A stretch of 51,385 bases of DNA, taken from Candidatus Nitrotoga sp. 1052. GTDB lineage: Bacteria > Pseudomonadota > Gammaproteobacteria > Burkholderiales > Gallionellaceae. Below, piece by piece: positions 36,340 to 45,238 of the stretch. The position numbers and the translations under genes were made by a program. Where the stretch lies: assembly GCF_927312905.1 (NCBI RefSeq), contig NZ_CAKMHQ010000078.1, positions 1-51,385 on the forward strand. Direction: 5' to 3'. A model generated the notes under the pieces. That model ran no database searches. It was not told where the DNA came from and saw only the letters and a list, made by a program, of their open reading frames with translations. How positions within the stretch are numbered: the stretch's first letter is position 1; every line of letters starts with the position of its first letter.

Positions 36340-36596
36340 AATTCTCTCCAAAAAATTAGCTTGTTCAGTTTTTTCTTGAACCTCAAAATGGAACACGTCT
36401 GGCAGCGCGAATATGCCAATCACGCGGAAGCTAAAATCGATATCACTTCATACATCGTGTAATTCCGTAACTGTAATCGCTTACACTTGATAGTGGGCAA
36501 TTTATAGCCCGAGGTCTTTAAGCAGAACAGAGCATCTAAAAGACCTACCGTTGTGTCAAAAATTACTTGACTACCACATTCTACCACTATAAGTCA

Positions 36597-39500
36597 ATGA
36601 ATATAAAGCCTGTATTATCCGATGAAGTTTGCAGAGCACTGGCTGGATTGGGACGTACTGAAGATGTTAAATTTTCTCCAGATGGTCGACGTCTTGCGAT
36701 CGCCGGATTTAATTGCAACAAGATTCTCATACTAGAAGTAGATTTTGATTTTACTGATATTCATAAAAACGTGGTCATTAGCGATTTCGTGGAAATATCA
36801 TCCCTTAGTTTGAAAAATCCGCATGGGCTCGCTTTCTTGGATGACAAAACTTTGATAGTGGCGAATCGCAAAGGAGGAGCATCAGTACTGAAGCTGCCTC
36901 CGCGTGGCGCGGTGAATAAGATAGTTGAACTACCAGAACTTGGAGTAATCCCGAGCAACCTGTGGCTTTATTCGCCCGGATCTGTATCTGCAATCAGTTT
37001 AAAAAATGGGCTGTATGATGTTCTGATCTGCAATAATTATGCTCATTACGTTTCTCGTCATATCTTGGATATGACTGAATCTTTAACAGTCAAACATAAC
37101 GAAATTCTGTTGGCCAAGGGCCTGGACATTCCGGACGGGGTGTCGTTTAGCAACGATGGTCGCTGGATTGCAGTAAGCAACCATGGAAAACACTGTGTCT
37201 TTTTGTATGAGAATACTCCAGAACTAACACAAGATAGTGAACCATCAGGCATATTGCATGGTGCATCTTTCCCGCATGGCGTGCGGTTTATAGCGGAAGA
37301 CCGATTCATTCTGGTCGCAGATGCTGGCGCTCCCTTTGTACATATCTACGAAAAGAGTGGTGACTGTTGGGCAGGTAGATTTGACCCAGTCAATTCGTTC
37401 AGAGTAATGAACGATGGGGTTTTTAAGCTGGGCCGAAATAACCTTCAGGAAGGAGGTCCCAAAGGTATCGACGTGAACGAAGACATGAATGTGCTCGTAA
37501 CAACTTGTGAACATCAACCATTAGCATTTTTTGATCTTCATGAAGCGCTTAAAAGGAGGAGGGGGGTCGAATCTTGCCAAACATCGGTCCCGCCGAGGCG
37601 CCTGCAAGCTTGTCCCTGCGGTAGCGGAAAGCGCTATAAACACTGTTGTGGAGAGGTTGATACCCTCCCGAAACCGATTGCTTCTAGCTCGTTCCGTTCA
37701 ATCATGGAGTCTGCGTTAGCTGCACAGCGCGCTAACGAGCTTGAGAGTGCAGAACGTCTATACCTGGAGGCGCTCGAGTTGAGGGGCGACGATCCCGATG
37801 CGCTGCATATGCTCGGGGTCGTTCTTTACTGCCGACACAGAGTTCGGGAGGCCTCAGGACTGATACGACGCGCAGGCATGGCAACCCAGTGGCAACTTCC
37901 AGGCATCCTCTTTAATTACGGCTTGGCACTGGGCAGTAGAATGCTGGGCCGTGACACGGCAAGGGGTGCCAAGCTGCGACAAGAATACGACTGCTGGTTT
38001 GTTACAAGACCTTATAGGTCGGGTTATGAACCCCTGGTAAGTGTTGTTATTCCTTCCTACAATCATGCTTCGTACATCGAACGTTCTTTAGAATCGGTAT
38101 ATGCGCAAACCTACCGTAATCTTGAATTAATCATAATTGATGACGCCTCAAGCGATGGGTCGCCTGACATTATTAGAGAAAAGCTGAGGAGTTGCCACCT
38201 GCCTCACCGATTTGTTGCTCGTGGCACCAACTTGGGTGCCCATGCGACGTTAAACGAGGCCATAGCTCTTGCTCAGGGAGAATTCATTAATCCGCTTAAT
38301 TCAGATGATCTTTTCGAACCCGGACGAATCGCTGAAATGGTTGAGAAAGTCGCGCGAAGTGAATTTGAATGGGGGTTTTCAAAATGTATCTGCATGGATC
38401 CACGTAATCAGGTCATTACTCCCCTAAAAAATAATCGTGCTTACATTCTTTCCCGGATAGAGGAGAGTCTCTCCTCATCGGATACGATCGGTAGTGCCTT
38501 GCTGGGAGCGTTAAATCCAACTGTTTCGACAGGGAATCTTTTCTTTTCCAAATCGTTATATAAAAAACTGGGTGGATTTCGTGATTATCAATCGAATCAC
38601 GACTGGGATTTCTGTCTGCGTGCTTTATGGTATGCCGAACCGCGCTTGGTATCGTCTAATTTGTATCGTTATCGGCTGCACGAAAATAATACTATTCGGA
38701 AGTCGCTACAGCGGAATCGCGAAGAGTACGGCAGATTGTTCGCTGATTACCACGACAAAGCTATAACTTCTTTGCCAGACAATGAGTTCGCTCCGGCCAA
38801 GGCCACCGCTGGATCAGCGTACCTGGCTAAAGTACTTGCCGCAGGCCAGATAAGTTTGCCTCAAAAAACCCTGACTGACCTAGATGATGAGCTTACGCGA
38901 CAGGAGGATGACTCACTTCTCAAATCTGATATCGGTGTTGGAGAGGGGTTGAATCTTGTTGGCTATTTCAGGGGGGAGTCTGGTCTTGCCGAGAGTGTGC
39001 GCACCATGGCGGCAACCTGTCATGCCAAAGATATACAAGTCAACATTCAGGACGCTGGCGTGATAATGGAGGGCAGACAAAGCAACCGAAGTATGGATCG
39101 CTTCCTTACCAGCGATAATGATCAACGGACAACACTTTTTTACATGAACCCCGATCAGCTCGAATCCGTATGGCGACGATATTTCGAGCGAGGAGACCTC
39201 CGGGAGCGTCGAGTGATCAGCTACTGGCATTGGGAAATTGATAAGTTTCCGAAAAAATGGCAACCGGCACTCGAGTTAGTCGATGAGATTTGGGTTGCAA
39301 GCGAGTTCGTGGAACAGCTCGTCAAACGTGTCACAGATAAACCCGTTGTCCGAATTCCTCACGCAATAGATGTGAAGATTTCGCGACCGTATTCGCGTAC
39401 TGAATTTGCGCTCCCGGATGATCGTTTTCTGTTTCTATTCAATTTCGATTTTTATTCTTTCGCAGACAGAAAAAATCCTTGGGCTACGATTGAGGCTTTC

Positions 39501-40049
39501 AGACGTGCTTTCCCGATTTTTGAAGACAGTGTAGGTCTGGTTATCAAATGCCACCATGGAGAGAGGCACTTAGAAAAATTTATCTTACTTCAAAAACTTG
39601 CTGAGCAGGATCCCCGCATTACCATTCTTGATTGCCTTCTTTCCCGTGAAGAGATGTATGGGCTGCAAAGTGTTTGCGATGCCTATGTTTCGCTGCATCG
39701 TTCCGAAGGGTTCGGCTTGGGAATGGCTGAATGCATGGCCCTGGGCAAGCCGGTTATAGGCACCGGCTACTCGGGTAATCTAGAATTCATGGATAGCGAA
39801 AACAGCTGTCTCGTCAATCACACCCTGATACCCGTAAAACCGGGTCAATTCATTTATTACGAGCCCGGTTGGATGTGGGCTGATCCAGATGTGGATCATG
39901 CCGCGGAGTATATGATTCGGTTGTTCGAGGATCCCGACTATCGCCAACGTATTTCAGCTCGCGCGGCAGCCGATATGTCGGCTCGATATAATCACCAAAT
40001 AGTCGGAAAAATCATCAAGGATCGACTAGATCATTTAAATAAACGGTGA
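36597..40049 (+). CDS. giant fusion: beta-propeller, SEC-C zinc motif, TPR-like region, GT2 and GT4 glycosyltransferases
   Basis: About 1150 residues in five parts. Residues 1-325 look like a YncE/NHL-type beta-propeller (EDVKFSPDGRRLAIAG, DGVSFSNDGRWIAVSN, PHGVRFIAEDRFILVAD). A SEC-C zinc motif, CPCGSGKRYKHCCG, sits at 339-352. A TPR-like helical part (ESAERLYLEALELRGDDPDA) spans about 365-440. A GT2 domain begins near 477 (VSVVIPSYNHASYIERSLES, IDDASSDGS) with NSDD near 568. A GT4-like domain fills about 781-1150 (GRVD-less, but HRSEGFGLGMAECMALGKPV with the E-x7-E pattern). No signal peptide or membrane helix is seen, so it is probably cytoplasmic. ATG 36597 is preferred to TTG 36567; neither has a strong site. 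The acceptor glycan or protein is unknown. Confidence 0.85.
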   Translation: MNIKPVLSDEVCRALAGLGRTEDVKFSPDGRRLAIAGFNCNKILILEVDFDFTDIHKNVVISDFVEISSLSLKNPHGLAFLDDKTLIVANRKGGASVLKLPPRGAVNKIVELPELGVIPSNLWLYSPGSVSAISLKNGLYDVLICNNYAHYVSRHILDMTESLTVKHNEILLAKGLDIPDGVSFSNDGRWIAVSNHGKHCVFLYENTPELTQDSEPSGILHGASFPHGVRFIAEDRFILVADAGAPFVHIYEKSGDCWAGRFDPVNSFRVMNDGVFKLGRNNLQEGGPKGIDVNEDMNVLVTTCEHQPLAFFDLHEALKRRRGVESCQTSVPPRRLQACPCGSGKRYKHCCGEVDTLPKPIASSSFRSIMESALAAQRANELESAERLYLEALELRGDDPDALHMLGVVLYCRHRVREASGLIRRAGMATQWQLPGILFNYGLALGSRMLGRDTARGAKLRQEYDCWFVTRPYRSGYEPLVSVVIPSYNHASYIERSLESVYAQTYRNLELIIIDDASSDGSPDIIREKLRSCHLPHRFVARGTNLGAHATLNEAIALAQGEFINPLNSDDLFEPGRIAEMVEKVARSEFEWGFSKCICMDPRNQVITPLKNNRAYILSRIEESLSSSDTIGSALLGALNPTVSTGNLFFSKSLYKKLGGFRDYQSNHDWDFCLRALWYAEPRLVSSNLYRYRLHENNTIRKSLQRNREEYGRLFADYHDKAITSLPDNEFAPAKATAGSAYLAKVLAAGQISLPQKTLTDLDDELTRQEDDSLLKSDIGVGEGLNLVGYFRGESGLAESVRTMAATCHAKDIQVNIQDAGVIMEGRQSNRSMDRFLTSDNDQRTTLFYMNPDQLESVWRRYFERGDLRERRVISYWHWEIDKFPKKWQPALELVDEIWVASEFVEQLVKRVTDKPVVRIPHAIDVKISRPYSRTEFALPDDRFLFLFNFDFYSFADRKNPWATIEAFRRAFPIFEDSVGLVIKCHHGERHLEKFILLQKLAEQDPRITILDCLLSREEMYGLQSVCDAYVSLHRSEGFGLGMAECMALGKPVIGTGYSGNLEFMDSENSCLVNHTLIPVKPGQFIYYEPGWMWADPDVDHAAEYMIRLFEDPDYRQRISARAAADMSARYNHQIVGKIIKDRLDHLNKR

Positions 40050-40157
40050 CAAGCTTGAAAATCAGGGAAGGCATCGTTAAACTGCGTGACCTTCTTAAAA
40101 CTTAGAGGGCAGAGTCCTACCAAGCTTAGTAACAGACTCTAAAAAAACTCAAAAAAT

Positions 40158-41000
40158 ATGGCACGCGAAGAACCAGCATTCAAACTCAAAATTACCAATC
40201 TCTCTTTATTTGTACTCTATGTCAACACAACCGACATGGTTCAACTAAAAAATCAGTTGGATACGCGTTTTAATAAAACGCAGGATTTTTTCTCCAATAC
40301 GCCTGTGGCTCTTGATCTCTCTGCTATCGCGAATAGCAATATTTCACCAGACTTTGCCGGCCTTATTTCATTCATGCTGGATCACGGCATGCATGCCACT
40401 GGTGTTGTGGGCGGGTCCGCTGAACAGCGTGAAGCCGCCGTACAATCAGGCTTGGGACTCTTCCCTGACACGATTGTCAAACCCGCAGTAAAGACGGCAC
40501 CGATTTCCACGACAGCCTCGGGCATTACTCCTGATGCAGAAAAAGACAGTCAGCCCGAATTGGGATTGGCGATAGAAACTGCAGCGGGCGAACCCAATAG
40601 CAGCAACATCCTTGACTCAGATACCCAACTTCAAAAACCAGCTTCCCAAGTACTGCCCACTTTCCGTCCGACCATGATAATCAACAAACCAGTTCGCACT
40701 GGTCAGAGAATCTATGCCGAAGGTGCCAATCTGGTTGTACTGGGCGTAGTCAATGCAGGCGCCGAACTGATTGCTGACGGAGATATTCACATTTACGCCC
40801 CGCTGCGCGGTCGTGCGATCGCGGGTGCTCAAGGCAACGAGAATGCGCGTATTTTCATACATAGCCTGGAGGCAGAATTAATTTCCATTGCTGGCTGTTT
40901 CAAGGTATTCGAGAACGGCATTCCCGAAAATTTGCGCGGCAAACCCGTTCAGGTGCATCTGGATGGCTCTGATCTGATTATCGAGCCCTTGCTTAGCTAA
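40158..41000 (+). CDS. minC: septum site-determining protein MinC
   Basis: FtsZ-assembly inhibitor; 280 residues. The N-terminal FtsZ-binding domain runs to about 110 (VALDLSAIANSNISPDFAGL). A variable Ala/Pro-rich linker spans about 115-175. The C-terminal beta-helix domain binds MinD: RTGQRIYAEGANLVVLGVVN, AELIADGDIHIYAPLRGRAI and SLEAELISIAGCF. It starts the minCDE set; minD follows after 63 bases. Confidence 0.96.
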   Translation: MAREEPAFKLKITNLSLFVLYVNTTDMVQLKNQLDTRFNKTQDFFSNTPVALDLSAIANSNISPDFAGLISFMLDHGMHATGVVGGSAEQREAAVQSGLGLFPDTIVKPAVKTAPISTTASGITPDAEKDSQPELGLAIETAAGEPNSSNILDSDTQLQKPASQVLPTFRPTMIINKPVRTGQRIYAEGANLVVLGVVNAGAELIADGDIHIYAPLRGRAIAGAQGNENARIFIHSLEAELISIAGCFKVFENGIPENLRGKPVQVHLDGSDLIIEPLLS

Positions 41001-41063
41001 AGGAATTCTTTAGTATCCTCATTTACAGGTAAAATACACCTAATTTTGTTCAGGAATATAAAC

Positions 41064-41879
41064 GTGTCTAAAGTTATTGTAGTTACTTCAGGAAAAGGTG
41101 GTGTAGGTAAAACCACGACCAGTGCCAGCTTCTCTAGCGGCCTCGCCCTACGGGGAAACAAAACGGTTGTCATCGACTTCGATGTGGGTTTGCGCAACCT
41201 GGATCTCATCATGGGCTGCGAGCGCCGTGTGGTGTATGACATCATCAACGTCATCAACGGCGAAGTGTCCCTTAAACAGGCACTCATCAAAGACAAGAAC
41301 TGCGACAACCTATACATTCTCCCCGCATCCCAGACACGGGACAAAGATGCACTCAACCTGGAAGGCGTTGAGCGCATTCTTAACGAGCTAAAGGAAAGTT
41401 TTGACTACATCGTATGTGACTCCCCGGCAGGCATCGAATCAGGCGCATTCACCGCAATGTATTTTGCCGATGAGGCTTTGGTAGTAACTAATCCGGAAGT
41501 CTCGTCGGTGCGGGATTCGGATCGCATTCTCGGGATTCTCGCAGCCAAATCCAAACGTGCTGTGGATGGTCTCGATCCAGTGAAAGAACACTTACTGGTT
41601 ACTCGCTACGATCCCAAGCGGGTTGAGGCTGGGGAAATGTTGTCGGTTACTGACATCCAGGAAATCTTGCGCATTCCCTTGATTGGCGTGATTCCCGAAT
41701 CGGAATCAGTGCTCCAGGCCTCCAATGCTGGCACCCCAGCTATCCATTTGGATAAGAGCGACGTGGCTGACGCCTACCGAGATGTAGTGGGGCGCTTCAT
41801 GGGCGATGAAGGATTGCCTATGCGTTTCGTTAGCGTAGAAAAAAAGGGGTTTTTCAAACGACTGCTGGGAGGCCGCTGA
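41064..41879 (+). CDS. minD: septum site-determining protein MinD
   Basis: Membrane-cycling ATPase of division-site placement; 271 residues from GTG 41064, preceded by AGGA at 41052-41055. Deviant Walker [11 protein letters not shown] (9-18), then [15 protein letters not shown], and [10 protein letters not shown] as Walker B region. The amphipathic C-terminal membrane-targeting helix is [12 protein letters not shown]. An in-frame TTG at 41046 is rejected because it adds residues absent from the family. Stop and minE start are 1 base apart. Confidence 0.97.
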   Translation: MSKVIVVTSGKGGVGKTTTSASFSSGLALRGNKTVVIDFDVGLRNLDLIMGCERRVVYDIINVINGEVSLKQALIKDKNCDNLYILPASQTRDKDALNLEGVERILNELKESFDYIVCDSPAGIESGAFTAMYFADEALVVTNPEVSSVRDSDRILGILAAKSKRAVDGLDPVKEHLLVTRYDPKRVEAGEMLSVTDIQEILRIPLIGVIPESESVLQASNAGTPAIHLDKSDVADAYRDVVGRFMGDEGLPMRFVSVEKKGFFKRLLGGR

Positions 41880-41880
41880 G

Positions 41881-42165
41881 ATGTCCATGATTGCTGGCTT
41901 AATCGGCTACCTGCGTGGTAACGAAAAAAAAACTGCCGTCGTCGCTAAAGAACGGTTACAGATTATTCTAGCCCACGAACGTGCCGGTAGGGGAGCACCC
42001 ACTCCAGATTACTTACCTGCACTCCAAGAAGAACTCATGGTTGTGATTGCAAAATACATTCATATAGATCGTGAATCAATCAATGTTCAATTAGAAAAGC
42101 ACGGCGATTATGATGTACTTGAGCTTAACATTACATTGCCGGACAAAATGCGCAACAACCGATGA
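41881..42165 (+). CDS. minE: cell division topological specificity factor MinE
   Basis: A 94-residue activator of MinD that drives Min oscillation. The anti-MinCD helix lies at the N-terminus ([20 protein letters not shown]), then [17 protein letters not shown] and the C-terminal dimer strand [12 protein letters not shown]. Begins one base after the minD stop. Confidence 0.96.
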   Translation: MSMIAGLIGYLRGNEKKTAVVAKERLQIILAHERAGRGAPTPDYLPALQEELMVVIAKYIHIDRESINVQLEKHGDYDVLELNITLPDKMRNNR

Positions 42166-42280
42166 GTATTCTTCTGGGCTTGCAGTTGCAGTATTCATAA
42201 ACGCCACCCTTCTCCTTTCTTCCCGCATCACTGAGAGGAAAGCCAGGGTATAACGTTGCCCCGGCTTGCGTTGGACCTCA

Positions 42281-42814
42281 TTAGTGCTTATCGCCAACTG
42301 AGTCCTTGATTGTCTGGGCACGCTCCAGATGGGCGGCAAGGGCGGTGCGAACCTTTACCAGTAGGGCTTTCAGCTCTTCATTCTTCACGTTGGGTACCAA
42401 CTTGGTGTCAGCCACATCAATGATATTTTGTTGAAGCTTGATTTCCGTATCGATATAGGCTTTGTCGAATTTCGTGCTGCTGAGACTCTTCAGCTTATCG
42501 AGGTCAGTTTTGCCGTCAGCTTTCAGGCTCTTGCTGACGGTGTTATCCTCCGGGGTCATGTTAAGCTTGGCGGTGAGGTCCTTCACCTGTTTGTTGACGT
42601 CAGTGTGCTCGTTGACCATGCGGCGTGCGAATGCGAGCACATCTTTGTTTGATGCTTTCTTTTTCGCGAGCTTGCCATTTTCAATATCAACCTGATTGGC
42701 GGTCACAACAACGTGGGCGATTTCCGCATCACTGAGTTCGCCCTTAACATCGGGCTCGGCCATGACAAATGGGGGAAACATCAGCGCGACTGCAAACACG
42801 AATACTTTTTTCAT
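42281..42814 (-). CDS. exported DUF4142 protein
   Basis: A 177-residue protein with signal peptide MKKVFVFAVALMFPPFVMA and the all-helical DUF4142 (ferritin-like) body: DAEIAHVVVTANQVDIENGK, FARRMVNEHTDVNKQ, and AYIDTEIKLQQNIIDVADTK. Function unknown in the family. AAGGAG upstream of ATG 42814 is a clear site. It converges on minE; an imperfect GC hairpin at about 42240-42265 may end both transcripts. Confidence 0.9.
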   Translation of the reverse strand: MKKVFVFAVALMFPPFVMAEPDVKGELSDAEIAHVVVTANQVDIENGKLAKKKASNKDVLAFARRMVNEHTDVNKQVKDLTAKLNMTPEDNTVSKSLKADGKTDLDKLKSLSSTKFDKAYIDTEIKLQQNIIDVADTKLVPNVKNEELKALLVKVRTALAAHLERAQTIKDSVGDKH

Positions 42815-43197
42815 TCCAATCTCCTTATTGATGGTTAGTTATGCCGCGTTTAGCGGCAAGATATGCCGAGCGCTTACTTGGCCAAAAACTAATCAAAAGT
42901 TCTGGCCCCGCCATGATGGCGAGGTAGCTGACAGTTTTCTGTTCGCTAGCATACAAAGCCCCCTCTAAATTAATGCGAATATCTAACCCATTCATCCTAT
43001 GCCATGATGAAATCGTCTTTTGGAATGCATTACTTCAAAGTATGTAAAAAACGTTGCTTTAACCATCCTCCAATTCTTCTATAATTTAACATAATATACA
43101 TTATGCGAAGTACGTAAAATAGTAACAATTAATATTATCAAAGCGTTGAAAAATAGCGTTAAGGTGTTTAATGAGATTTTAAACAAAAGGAAAAATC
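42815..43197. promoter_or_regulatory. AT-rich, repeat-bearing intergenic region
   Basis: No gene is supported here. It holds TACTTCAAAGTA (43031-43042, palindromic) and a 12-base direct repeat, AAGTATGTAAAA (43038-43049) and AAGTACGTAAAA (43108-43119). A perfect inverted repeat CATAAT-ATAC-ATTATG lies at 43090-43105. These sit just upstream of the short ORF at 43198 and look like binding sites for a regulator, which is inference. Confidence 0.4.
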
Positions 43198-43326
43198 ATG
43201 GACTTATTCGGGGAAATTTCAGTAACTGACTCTGATATAGAATTATGGCTTGATAGCATATTGGCCACCTATATTAATCGATCGAACGCTGCGAGCATGA
43301 AGCTTCCAGATCATCAAGCGAGCTGA
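43198..43326 (+). CDS. short ORF, DLFGEI-type small protein (probably truncated)
   Basis: A 42-residue ORF with a good ribosome site (AAAAGGAAA, about 43186-43194). It begins MDLFGEISVTDSDIELWLDS, which resembles the N-terminus of small phage- or prophage-associated proteins I recall as DLFGEIPVT...W; those usually run to about 70 residues, so this copy is probably cut short after residue 25. No function is known. The next 210 bases hold no further gene, only a weak GCACCC/GGGTGC hairpin around 43487-43515. Confidence 0.45.
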   Translation: MDLFGEISVTDSDIELWLDSILATYINRSNAASMKLPDHQAS

Positions 43327-43536
43327 GTTAATGTAATTTTTTTCAGAGTGCAAAGGCGTAGCCTCCCCGTAGGAGCGTCGCGAATGCGTCGTAGTGCCTT
43401 AGAAAAGTTAGATCCGAGAGTGATTCCGAAATCAGCGTAACACTTCCGGCAGATCGCTTTTGATTTGTTTGCTATTTTTGTATTGATGCACCCGAAGGGA
43501 TAAAGCTGGGTGCTGGCAAACTAAAATATTATTATC

Positions 43537-43866
43537 TTAGCCCTTCTTGTTTTTTGCAGAACTTGCAAGTATTTTTGAATTAAAATCATTTAATGCTTTA
43601 GACAACGATTCCTCGTTGTCAGAAATACCTTTTAACGTATTTTGACAAAACTCAATCAAAGTAGATGTAGGTAGGATTGCCTGAAATGTAATTTGGCGAA
43701 GCTCCTTGCCTGTTTTTTCATCTAGACCTACAGTTGAGTGAAATTGAATTTTCGAGACAGGTACGCCAATCATAACCGCCATTCCCTCAGCGAATATTTG
43801 CTGTGCAGATTGCGCAGACTCGGGGATTATAGTGAAGTTTGGTTCTACTTTTTTCGCACTCATCAT
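43537..43866 (-). CDS. small protein of unknown function, third gene of HicAB-like operon
   Basis: 109 residues, not recognised. It has no signal peptide or membrane helix. Visible order: FTIIPESAQSAQQIFAEGMA, a GVPVSKIQFHSTV strand, KTGKELRQITFQAILPTSTL, and a Lys-rich tail. GAGGAT before the start gives a good site, and it begins only 17 bases after the hicB-like stop on the same strand, so the two are surely cotranscribed. The alternating strand pattern suggests a small beta-rich partner protein; that is inference. Confidence 0.7.
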   Translation of the reverse strand: MMSAKKVEPNFTIIPESAQSAQQIFAEGMAVMIGVPVSKIQFHSTVGLDEKTGKELRQITFQAILPTSTLIEFCQNTLKGISDNEESLSKALNDFNSKILASSAKNKKG

Positions 43867-43883
43867 ACTATCCTCATATTCTG

Positions 43884-44453
43884 TTAACTAAATATTGTCA
43901 AATATGAACTCTGTTGGGTGTCTATCGGAATCCTTGTTAAGCCCATATTAGTTGCTGATGCGTTTATCACGGCACAGCCGTGAGCAGTTATCATGCCTTG
44001 GATTGACCCGTAATACACGTTACGCGTAGCACTGATTTCGGCAATTCTCTCTACTGTCTGAGCAACTAATGTTCTTATGAAACTTGCCGCAGATAATACA
44101 GAAATCATATATAGATTTAGGCTAACTCCTTCGAGATTTGCTTGATTCCATAAATGGGAATGAAGCCACTTCGGCATTCGAAGTGTCACTCGCCCACTAA
44201 AATCCTGTTCTGCATTTTGCACATATGGCAATGGGAAGGGTCTAGCGTCCTCATTGGCAGCCTCATAAAGTGACTCAATAGCATCTACGGCTAATTCATA
44301 AGCTGCCGAATAGCTATCTTCAAAAGCAACTACATCAGGCAACTCAGTAACAGTTCCTTTATAAATGTAGTCTTCGCCACTTTTTATTCGACGAACGACT
44401 ATCCCATATGAGTGAGGGTCAATAACTTCAGTTGTAATGCGTTTTGATGTCAT
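43884..44453 (-). CDS. hicB: HicB-family antitoxin-like protein
   Basis: 189 residues. The N-terminal half has the partial RNase-H-like HicB fold (YIYKGTVTELPDVVAFEDSY, SAAYELAVDAIE). Residues 86-121 form the ribbon-helix-helix DNA-binding part: SGRVTLRMPKWLHSHLWNQA and EGVSLNLYMISVLS. An unusual C-terminal extension of about 68 residues follows (VERIAEISATRNVYYGSIQG). It overlaps the hicA-like ORF by 26 bases; AAAGG precedes ATG 44453. It should bind the HicA-like toxin and repress the operon, as in the family. Confidence 0.82.
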   Translation of the reverse strand: MTSKRITTEVIDPHSYGIVVRRIKSGEDYIYKGTVTELPDVVAFEDSYSAAYELAVDAIESLYEAANEDARPFPLPYVQNAEQDFSGRVTLRMPKWLHSHLWNQANLEGVSLNLYMISVLSAASFIRTLVAQTVERIAEISATRNVYYGSIQGMITAHGCAVINASATNMGLTRIPIDTQQSSYLTIFS

Positions 44454-44751
44454 TTTCTAACCTTTCTAGTACTTCAATAATAGTATCGATGTACCATTTT
44501 TTGACCTGGGCATCTTTTCCGTGTCCGCAGTCATAGTTGCTACCGAAAAAATCAGGGATAGAAGGATGGCTAAAAGTTTTATGGTTCCCCTTTTTCCCAT
44601 CGCGCACTATAAATCCAAGAGCCTTAAGAATAGCCTTAACTTCACTGCATCTAAGGTTGCCAGCCGAATTTCGCAACTTTCCTAAAGCGGCATCATAATC
44701 TAATTTTGCCAATTTCGCACCATATATAGTGTCACAACCCACAATAGACAA
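44428..44751 (-). CDS. hicA: HicA-family toxin-like protein, start uncertain or frameshifted
   Basis: Homologous to HicA mRNA interferases: KLDYDAALGKLRNSAGNLRC, SEVKAILKALGFIVRDGKKG and NHKTFSHP with the active-site-type His57 and His62 (numbered from the TTG at 44751). No good start exists in frame; TTG 44751 and later GTG or TTG codons are the only options. An ATG at 44723-44721 (ATG-GTG-CGA) lies 8 bases after the preceding stop and would give MVRK-LAKLDYD if one A were added to the AAA run near 44714. A one-base deletion may therefore have crippled the toxin while hicB stays intact. Confidence 0.7.
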   Translation of the reverse strand: MSIVGCDTIYGAKLAKLDYDAALGKLRNSAGNLRCSEVKAILKALGFIVRDGKKGNHKTFSHPSIPDFFGSNYDCGHGKDAQVKKWYIDTIIEVLERLENDIKTHYN

Positions 44752-45238
44752 GAGCGGTTACCAGTGTAAACGGCAAGAAAGGCCGTTTTCGGAATCCTGC
44801 ATATGCAAAATCCAACATATTCACCATGTAGACAACTAGCAATAGTGTTGAGGTAAGCTTTGATAGCCAGTTTCGAATCATTGCCCGCGAGGATTGCCTG
44901 TCACTGGTCGTTATCTCTGAGACGCCGGCGACTCGGCCGCGAATCGAGTATTCAGGCCTTGAGTTCGCCGATACCAGTGTCATTCGGATGACATCGTGTG
45001 GGTTAAGCAACAGTGGCTGGACAAGAACGACGCCTTCAGCTATGTCGATCTTTGGCTCTAACGACGTTGGTGTAGTCGCCCCAAGCTGGACCTTTACTAC
45101 CCCAGACGGGCTAGTTACAGCAATTTTAAGAGGTCCTTCGAAATCTGTGGCAAGAATTGGTCTTGATCCAGTGTTCGAAAGTTCAAGCACAGAGACATAC
45201 GGATTGCCCAATATTTTTCCATCGATAGACACCTGCAA
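44732..45238 (-). CDS. membrane-anchored Ig-like domain protein, 5' end apparently lost
   Basis: From TTG 45238 the ORF gives 168 residues: a beta-rich region (SVLELSNTGSRPILATDFEG, LVQPLLLNPHDVIRMTLVS, RVAGVSEI), then one or two membrane segments (STLLLVVYMVNMLDFAYAGF and LPFTLVTALVY). Coding similarity seems to continue upstream of the TTG (EIVVEIQPQGLGKLEGLQV) until an in-frame TAG at about 45288, which suggests a truncated gene or one with a different start. GGAAGGG precedes the TTG. It is the first ORF of the hicAB-like operon and overlaps the hicA frame. The function is unknown. Confidence 0.5.
   Translation of the reverse strand: MQVSIDGKILGNPYVSVLELSNTGSRPILATDFEGPLKIAVTSPSGVVKVQLGATTPTSLEPKIDIAEGVVLVQPLLLNPHDVIRMTLVSANSRPEYSIRGRVAGVSEITTSDRQSSRAMIRNWLSKLTSTLLLVVYMVNMLDFAYAGFRKRPFLPFTLVTALVYCGL

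Noticed and set aside
40085-40145. Hairpin AGAGTC/GACTCT before minC
   Set aside because: Six base pairs with an 18-base loop is too weak to call a terminator or leader structure.
42240-42265. GCC-GGG / CCC-GGC hairpin between minE and the DUF4142 gene
   Set aside because: It has a mismatch and no U-run; mentioned as a possible terminator but not listed as a feature.
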